Positions 58,050-64,000 of a DNA stretch of 64,000 nt are shown in pieces. Source of the DNA: Limnanthes douglasii subsp. nivea (Eukaryota; Streptophyta; Magnoliopsida; Brassicales; Limnanthaceae); NCBI GenBank assembly GCA_036936605.1, contig JAUPFV010000001.1, positions 344,855,081 through 344,919,080 on the forward strand, in the 5' to 3' direction. The translations under genes and the position numbers were made by a program. Positions within the stretch are counted from its first letter, which is position 1. Each line of letters starts with the position of its first letter. The notes below the pieces were generated by a model that saw only the letters and a list, made by a program, of their open reading frames with translations, was not told the DNA's origin and did not search any database.

Positions 58050-59950
58050 TCCTACTCATGATTTAGTTGACGCGACTCAAACTATTTTTGTACTGGAAAG
58101 AAACATTTGAGACAATATCCTTCGCATACAGGAACTTCTTCATGGTTATCACACTAATATAAAAGGTTCCAGATTGACGTAATGAAAGCTTTCGACAATA
58201 CTAGATGACGCTTATTGTTAGATGTTTTATGTGATGGATTCCTCATTGAGAATGATTGGTTGGATTTTTCAATGCATCGTCTCTCCCTCCTACTCTATTT
58301 GTATCAATGGAAACACGACTTCCTTCTTCAAGGGTAAGAAGGGCCTTCATCAAGGTGACCATCTCTCTTCGCACCTGGTTTTTTTTCTTGTCATGCAGGT
58401 ACTTTCTAGCATCATAAAAGAGAACAGTCAAAACCAGCAATTTGGATTTCATAGGAAATGCCATAAGCTGAAGATTATCAACCTTTGCTCTGCGGATGAT
58501 CTCATGATCTTCTATTGTACCAACATTCGCTCCATTACCCTCATCACCGCCAAGCTGAGCTTTGTTGATGGTGTATTCCCCATAAAATACTTGGGTGTCC
58601 CTCTCATTTTTGTTTTCACTTAAGCTATAACGACTGTCGGGCTCTCTTCCAGACTGTCACCAATAGGATCAACTCTTGGACGGCCATGCATCTCTCTTAC
58701 GCTGGGAGACTCCAGCTGATTAAATCAATCCTCTTTTTGGCAGGCACATTTATTAGGTTTTTGTGTTCATCCTCTCTGCTAGAATCTTAAACAAGCTCTC
58801 TCAACTATTCAGAATATTTCTTTGGTCAAGCTTTTGAATGAGATCACATGAGCTAAAGTCGCTGTGGACATAATAAATTTACCCTCAGAGGAGGGCGACC
58901 TTGGGATTTTAAACCTAAATGTTTGGAATCGGCTGCCCTCAAGAATTTATGGTTCATCTTGATCAAGAACCCGATCTTAATTTGGACTGAGTGGATAATC
59001 ACAGAAAAGCTTAAGGATAAAAGCGTTTGGAGTCTTCTGCTCTTCATTAAGTTGGGATTGGAGGAAAATCCCCAAGTTAAGAACCACTGCCGCCTCTCTC
59101 TATAAAGTTATCATTGGTAGTGGTGAATCTACATCCATTTTTTACGGCCCATGAGTTTTCCCAAATTCCCTGGTGGATCGCTATGACCCGAGTATTATTA
59201 GATACGCTCGTCTTCAGGATAAGACCAGGGTCTCCGACATTATCAGCAATGGAACTTGGAATTGGCCAAACCTGATTCGATTTAGAAGAAGAATTCACAT
59301 ATAGGAGTTGGTTGACATTTAGGAGGCGATCAACCAATGCCCCCTCCTACAGATTGTGAGGATGCATTCATTTGGATACCCAACCTTAATAGAGAAAGCT
59401 TTACGATAATCAAAACCTATAAATTCATTCGCCCAACCTCCTAACCTGTCAATTGGGATGTATTACTCTAGAATAAATACGACATCCCGAGGTACTCATT
59501 TTTCTCATGGTTGGCCATCCGAGCCAAACTTACCACCATGCATAAACTTTTATCCAGGGTTATCAAACAAGCCTCAGTTGTACTTTTTCCAACAACAAAT
59601 TTGAATCCATAAGTCGCATCCTCACTAATTGTACCTTCAGGAAGAAGCTTTGGGATTTTTCCTCTAGAAGATTCAGCATGCCGTCAGTAACGGCTAACTG
59701 GATAGCCTGGCTAAATGAAGCTGCTTTCTAGGCCCCTGGCCCGTCGGGTTCTCGACACTACTGGAGAGTTATCTTCTGTGTCGTTATCTACCACATATGG
59801 AAGGAAAAGAACGCCAAAATGTTCAAGAACTCCGAATCTATTTGCTCTGTGGTAGGACATAAAATTATTTACGATATCCCAGATAGGTTCCATGGAACCT
59901 TGGACCAACAACTTTTAGTCCTATTTTATGATGTTTGTACTTTGTAATTT
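58050..59950 (+). pseudogene. LINE family 2, plus-strand remnant (RT, thumb, zf-RVT end)
   Basis: 5'-truncated L1-type ORF2, starting inside RT: DLVDATQTIFV, DNILRIQELLHGYHTN, then MKAFDN with an in-frame stop where relatives have Trp. The longest open piece (58222-58623) has MIGWIFQCIVSPSYSICING, GKKGLHQGDHLS, FGFHRKCHKLKIINL, a changed active site SADD and IKYLGVPL. Further pieces: thumb near 58640-58900 (AMHLSYAGRLQLIKS-like), NGTWNWP near 59250, and a tail near 59760-59930 (HIWKEKNAKMFKN). No RNase H, unlike copies 1-3. It is the closest relative of the minus-strand remnant at 43443-46110. Confidence 0.75.
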
Positions 59951-60035
59951 TTATTTCATTTATGTTGTTACATCTAATCATTAGATAAGATCACCTATGT
60001 ACATCATGTCCCGGTGTACTCGTAAATACTTTTTC

Positions 60036-60058
60036 ATATATATATATATATATATATA
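60036..60058. repeat. (AT)n microsatellite downstream of the family 2 LINE
   Basis: About 11 AT units. Such simple repeats often abut LINE 3' ends, and this may mark the end of the element. Confidence 0.9.
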
Positions 60059-60937
60059 ACTTTTTACCCAAAAAATATCTTCTACGATCACTAATAGTTT
60101 TAATGGAATTCATTTTATTTTTTTATTTTCAAATATATCATAATTGTAAATATATTTATAAAAAAGGAAATGTAGAGTTATAATTTTGGTTTAAAAATTT
60201 AAAATTTAAAAATTAAATATAATTACTTATTTTTAAAGTATTTAAAAATTACGAGTTAATAAAATAATTAATTAGTTAGTTAATAAAAAAAATTAAACAT
60301 ATACTAGCATGGTTTTAATATTAGTATATATAAAAATAAATTACGTTCTTGAAGTCACAAACATGTCTTCTTGTCTTTAGCAGGAACGTCATAGTGATAG
60401 ACCCGACGCCACCATAAATGTCCTAAAAACATTTTCTTTCGATTGTTTTCATGATGACCGGGGAATATACATCATCCAAACCACCAATCCACCTTTTACC
60501 ACCTTCAACCTTTTTCAAAATCCAATCTTCTAAATTAGTTTCTTCATCATCTGTTTTTCATAACAAAGTTCCAATCTAGGACCATACTCGCATTACTCTA
60601 AACAAGACAATAAAGATAAGTAATTCTCACCATTGGTACAAAGTAAAGAAAAACAAAAGGAAAATAATGGAATTTACCTTTCTAATCCTGGCCAAAGCAC
60701 AGATTTTAAGACCAATCTTATCTTCGATTAAAACTCTCATTAAAAACTAAAATTCACAAAACCTGCAAAAAATAAATAAATAAGATTACCTACCAAAACA
60801 TATGCAGAGGCCACAAGGATTTTACCAAAATAAATTCTACATGAAAATGTTAAGATACAAGACAAAGGTGGTCATATGTCAATGCAATTCTCCGTATATA
60901 AAAAAACCTGATATCCAACTCGAAATATACTTTAATT
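60059..60937. other. AT-rich stretch without recognisable genes
   Basis: No ORF or repeat recognised. Confidence 0.5.
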
Positions 60938-61470
60938 GTCAAATTTTTGAATGGTAGACCCCAATTAACCATTATTCAGAAGTTCTTAGGAAATTTTAAT
61001 TTATGTGGTAAGTTTAGTCTAGCCCCATGGGATCCTATACATGTTATGATTGAGCTTGAACATCTGAAAGATCTGAAGAAACAATGTAAGGACAATAAGG
61101 CAACATACAATGAGAATTTTAAAATGAAATTCATTCTTCCACCCTAAGACAAAATCCTCATTAACCCCGGTGTGGATCCCACTTCCAAATATACCTGAGT
61201 ATATGTATAATAAAGACACAATTAAGTTTATAGCAAGTCAATATGAAATCCTCTAATGGTTTGGGTTCCCTCAAAGAATAGAGAAATTTTTTATTATTGT
61301 AACATATAAATATAATTAAAAGTCTCAAAGAACCTTCTCACTAAAGTCTAGATTGGTTTTGAAGATAATGAATGATTTTTGCAAGAGATTAAATATGGAG
61401 ACATGACATATTACTACTCGCATTGCTTACATATAGGTCATAAGCAATCTGATTGTAGGATAAATTGAAA
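60938..61470 (+). pseudogene. LINE ORF1 relic (DUF4283-type) cut by gypsy B
   Basis: Begins LNGRPQLTIIQKFLGNFNLCG and continues SLAPWDPIHVMIELEHLKDL (60947-61147), the DUF4283 N-terminal half, then with several stops to WVPSKNREIF and finally a knuckle YSHCLHIGHKQSDC (about 61418-61459), in which the first Cys of CX2CX4HX4C is Tyr. The sequence stops about 17 bases before the LTR of element B, so the retrotransposon probably inserted into, or next to, this relic. Confidence 0.65.
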
Positions 61471-61860
61471 ACTAAAGAAGGCAATATGATGTAGTTGCAC
61501 AAGCCCATGACTATATGGACCTTTTGAACAAATAGAAACGAGTCTTATTTGGGTCTCTGTTATCAGAATTAGGGCAAAAAAATCCATCGTTTATGGCCTC
61601 ATTTATCTATTTTCGTGTTTTTTCAACATTTTTCTATTTTTTCTTTATTTATTTAAAATACTTACACATCCTCAATAATCTTGAAATTGGGTTAGGCTTT
61701 ATTTATTATGTGGAGAATTATTTTTATATTTTTTATGTAAGGTTTTCAACACTTCTATAAAAGGTTGTAAAATCCTACTTTTTTCATTAAACTTTGATGA
61801 ATTAAAATTTGAGATTATTTCGTTGAGTCGTTTTCTCTCTCTAACCTAGGATTAGGGTTG

Positions 61861-62760
61861 TACACACAATTGGAGATCTCTACGTTAGGATTTGAGAGAG
61901 ATACCGGTTGGGAATATAATCCATTAACTCATCAGAGGGAACATGGTAGAGGTCCATATTACCCTCGAGACTATCATGAGCAAGTCTTTGATCAGCTACC
62001 AGCGAGAGATTTTGAACAGAACACAAAAAACCGATCAGAATTAAGATTCAAACTTGAGATCCCAAAGTTCTATGGGTCTCGAACCATATGAGTTTTTAGC
62101 CGGGATTGCCTCGGTAAACAACTCCTTGATTTCAAGTAGGTTTCGAATGCAAAACGGGTACAGTTGGTCACAAATAAGTTTCAAAGCCGAGCTGCATCTT
62201 GGTGGTAGTAGTCAAAACAGACCAGGTCGAGGTAAGGTAAACTGAAATTAACAACCTGGCTTAAATTTGTGAAGCACTTGAGCCTAGCATTTTTGCCATA
62301 CAATTCTGCACGTATAATGTACCAGTAGTTCCAAAACCTTAAACAAGGGTCAGTGATTGCTGATGAATTCACTATTTTATTTTTGAAGTTGTAAAACTGT
62401 GTGTATATTGTTCATTCGACAGACCAATTAGTATATCACTACATAGGTGAGATGAGACAACACTTTCAGAACCAATTTAATATGTTTGACCTTATGAATG
62501 TGTTTGAAGCACATCAACGTACATTGCATATGGAGAAAGCTCTTTCCCTAAGGCCATATGGACGAGATACTGCCAGGACAACACCGATGGCGTTTCCAAA
62601 AAAGATGGTTCTAGGTCTTAACCCACTAGTACAAATAACAACCCCTATTTGTGCAAGTTCTTACTCACATGTCCTTATTTGTGGAGGTACTTCCTCGCGA
62701 GTCAAGTGCTACCATTGTCACGAACTAGGGCACATTGCTTCCCAGTGTCCAAATTTCTGA
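61861..62760 (+). pseudogene. Gypsy B gag
   Basis: Pieces 61861-62091 (YYPRDYHEQVFDQLPARD, LEIPKFYGS), then about 62080-62390 in broken frames, then 62401-62760 ending CYHCHELGHIASQCPNF with an intact CX2CX4HX4C knuckle. TAG at 62326-62328 stands where A has CAG. CAA at 62344 and CAG at 62467 are retained where A has stops. Confidence 0.8.
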
Positions 62761-63137
62761 CAACAACCATATCAGACAAGAGGTTTGTTCCCTAGAGCTG
62801 CTGATTTTGATTTGGAAGGTGAGCCACCGTTTGATGAGGAACTGGAGGATATTGTTGATGCGTTTCAATCAGAACAAGTTACTGGATGAGATATCGGGAA
62901 GGCGTTGGTTTTAAAGCGTGCCTGTTTTACACCTAAAGCAAGAAGTGAAGGTGATGATTTGCTACAAAACAACATTTTCAAGTCGACTTGTACTATCGGA
63001 GGAAAGGTATGTCAATTCGTAATCGATTCAGGAAGTTGTGAGAATATGATTTCTGAAGAGACTGTGTAGAAGTTGGCCTTGAAGACGAAAGACCACCCCG
63101 CTCTTACAAACTCTCCTGGTTAAAGAAAGGTAGTAAG
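62761..63137 (+). pseudogene. Gypsy B protease, first part
   Basis: Matches A from its RGLF segment through the region with LLQNNIFKSTCTIGGKVC, and VIDSGSCENMISEE with the D-S-G triad. In-frame stops (for example TGA near 62887 and TAG near 63067). It is interrupted by the solo LTR at 63138. Confidence 0.8.
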
Positions 63138-63409
63138 TGATGAGTCTGAATGCGGAGTGCTCCCCGGAAGGGCAGATCAGTGTAATTCTCTCCGAACACC
63201 GGACAGAACTTTTGGACCGGACAGATCTCTTCGAACCAATGTGAGCCTAAGGCTGTTCGAACTATGACTAAAGTACTAAAAAACCTAAACACTTCTTGAC
63301 TAAGCTACCTGTCCTCCTGCTTAGAACTCATGGGTCTTTAAACATGACCCGGGTCCGTTAAACTTGACCCGAAAGCCCATAAGGGCCTAAATAACATACT
63401 ATAAATACT

Positions 63410-63418
63410 CAACCACCA
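63410..63418 (+). promoter_or_regulatory. TATA box of the solo LTR
   Basis: tataaatac in the second half of the LTR, upstream of the 21-bp repeats, in the position expected for an LTR promoter. Confidence 0.6.
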
Positions 63419-63472
63419 GCATTAACTTCAAATAATGAAAATTAACTGCTGCCAAGCTGCTTAATTCTCTCT

Positions 63473-63577
63473 CCACCTTGAAACACCCTCACACCACCTT
63501 GAAACACCCTCACACCAACTTGAAACACCCTCACACCACCTTGAAACACCCTTACACCACCCTGAAACTCTACTTGA
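63473..63577 (+). repeat. 21-bp tandem repeat, five units, in the solo LTR
   Basis: Units start at 63473, 63494, 63515, 63536 and 63557 with cca(c/a)c(t/c)tgaaac followed by accctcaca. The last unit is diverged. Confidence 0.95.
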
Positions 63578-63621
63578 AATTACTAGCCTACCCCTAGGCT
63601 GTTTTTATCCTCACCAGTAAG

Positions 63622-64000
63622 GTAAAAATTTCTAAAAGATGACTAGTGTCTTTTTTTTGTTTCTAACTAGGTATGGTGGGATGTTATTGTTATGGATGCT
63701 TGTAACTTATTACTAGGTTGACCATGGTGAAGTTTCACGTACGATGATAAGATTCACCACTATAGTTTTATATGAAATAACACTAGATTCACATTAGCAT
63801 CATCTAAAGAGGTATCCCCAAAACCTGCACTTGGTGTATCACTAGAGTTGGGTAAGAACTTTTTAGCTTGTAAAGTATTTATGGAGCATGTTAGTGATAC
63901 ATGAATTGTTTATCTGTTGGTAGTTAAAGATAGTAATGATGATCCATTTGCTAGGATACCTGAACGGATTCGTCCGCTATTGGTAGAGTTTCCTGTTATG
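63622..64000 (+). pseudogene. Gypsy B protease end and start of RT region
   Basis: Continues the alignment with A after the solo LTR: VMDACNLLLG near 63690 (GMDACHLLLG in A), then segments matching A from about 18480 to 18750 (VSPKPAL, GKNFLA, YLLVVKDS, ERIRPLLVEFPV). Decayed by stops. Open at the window edge. Confidence 0.75.

Larger units (their letters stand above)
63138..63616 (+). mobile_element. Solo LTR inserted in gypsy B
   Basis: 479 bp starting TGATGAGTCTG and ending CCTCACCA (TG..CA), flanked by the 5-bp duplication gtaag (63133-63137 and 63617-63621). Element A supplies the unoccupied site: its ggtagtgaggtaaatat continues as one piece where B has ggtagtaag, the insert, then gtaaaaatt. 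No primer-binding site or coding sequence inside. Internal TATA box tataaatac at 63410-63418. The parent family is not recognised. Confidence 0.88.
61487..64000 (+). mobile_element. Gypsy element B, relative of element A, continues beyond the window
   Basis: Starts with the same TGATGTAGTTGCACAAG as the LTR of A. The first 375 bases or so are LTR-like (tataaaagg at about 61757). The primer-binding site seen in A is not recognisable, so the LTR/leader junction has been deleted or altered. gag, protease and the start of the RT region follow in the same order as A. A solo LTR sits in the protease region. The right part lies outside the window. Confidence 0.8.

Overview
This is nuclear DNA from a flowering plant, most likely a eudicot. 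The evidence is spliced coding sequence with GT..AG introns, an ankyrin/PGG membrane-protein gene of a plant-specific class, plant-type LINEs whose ORF2 ends in an RNase H domain, chromovirus-like and Athila-like Ty3/gypsy elements, a CACTA transposase and a tRNA-derived SINE. The sequence is strongly AT-rich. No operons, phage, CRISPR arrays or bacterial genes are present. I cannot name the species.

Layout. 1-10.2 kb: a LINE ORF1 relic at the left edge, then two minus-strand LINEs of one family (copy 1, 5'-truncated; copy 2, near complete) separated by a low-complexity A+C-rich array. 10.4-15.3 kb: the only convincing host gene, a five-exon ankyrin-repeat/PGG gene on the plus strand. 16.0-26.5 kb: a nested composite. 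Gypsy element A has an LTR split by a foldback MITE and a pol split by a SINE, and it is then fused in frame to the gag of a second, Athila-like element C. C lacks its 5' LTR and its RT-RNaseH-INT core but keeps a 1.8-kb 3' LTR. 27.9-33.3 kb: several degenerate tandem arrays, two of which bracket a weak plant-mobile-domain-like relic. 33.7-39.0 kb: a broken CACTA transposase and a second CACTA-type ORF, minus strand. 41-46 kb: a possible copia-type LTR remnant and a second LINE family, minus strand. 47.8 kb: a second SINE copy. 49.8-50.5 kb: an array of 26-bp units with flanking duplication. 50.9-57.1 kb: a full-length LINE (copy 3) with a 22-bp target-site duplication. 58.0-60.0 kb: another copy of LINE family 2, plus strand. 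60.9-64.0 kb: a LINE ORF1 relic interrupted by gypsy element B, a relative of A. B carries a solo LTR and runs off the right edge.

How it fits together. The window is an accumulation of insertions rather than a pathway. Comparing relatives inside the window gives direct proof of several insertions: A is the empty site for the solo LTR in B, and target-site duplications define the MITE, both SINEs and LINE copy 3. Many stop codons in A and B sit where the sister copy still has CAG or CAA, as expected from decay of methylated cytosines in silenced elements. Apart from the ankyrin gene, nearly every coding stretch is a pseudogene. I found no convincing new functional system. The most unusual material is the repeat arrays and the nested chimera.
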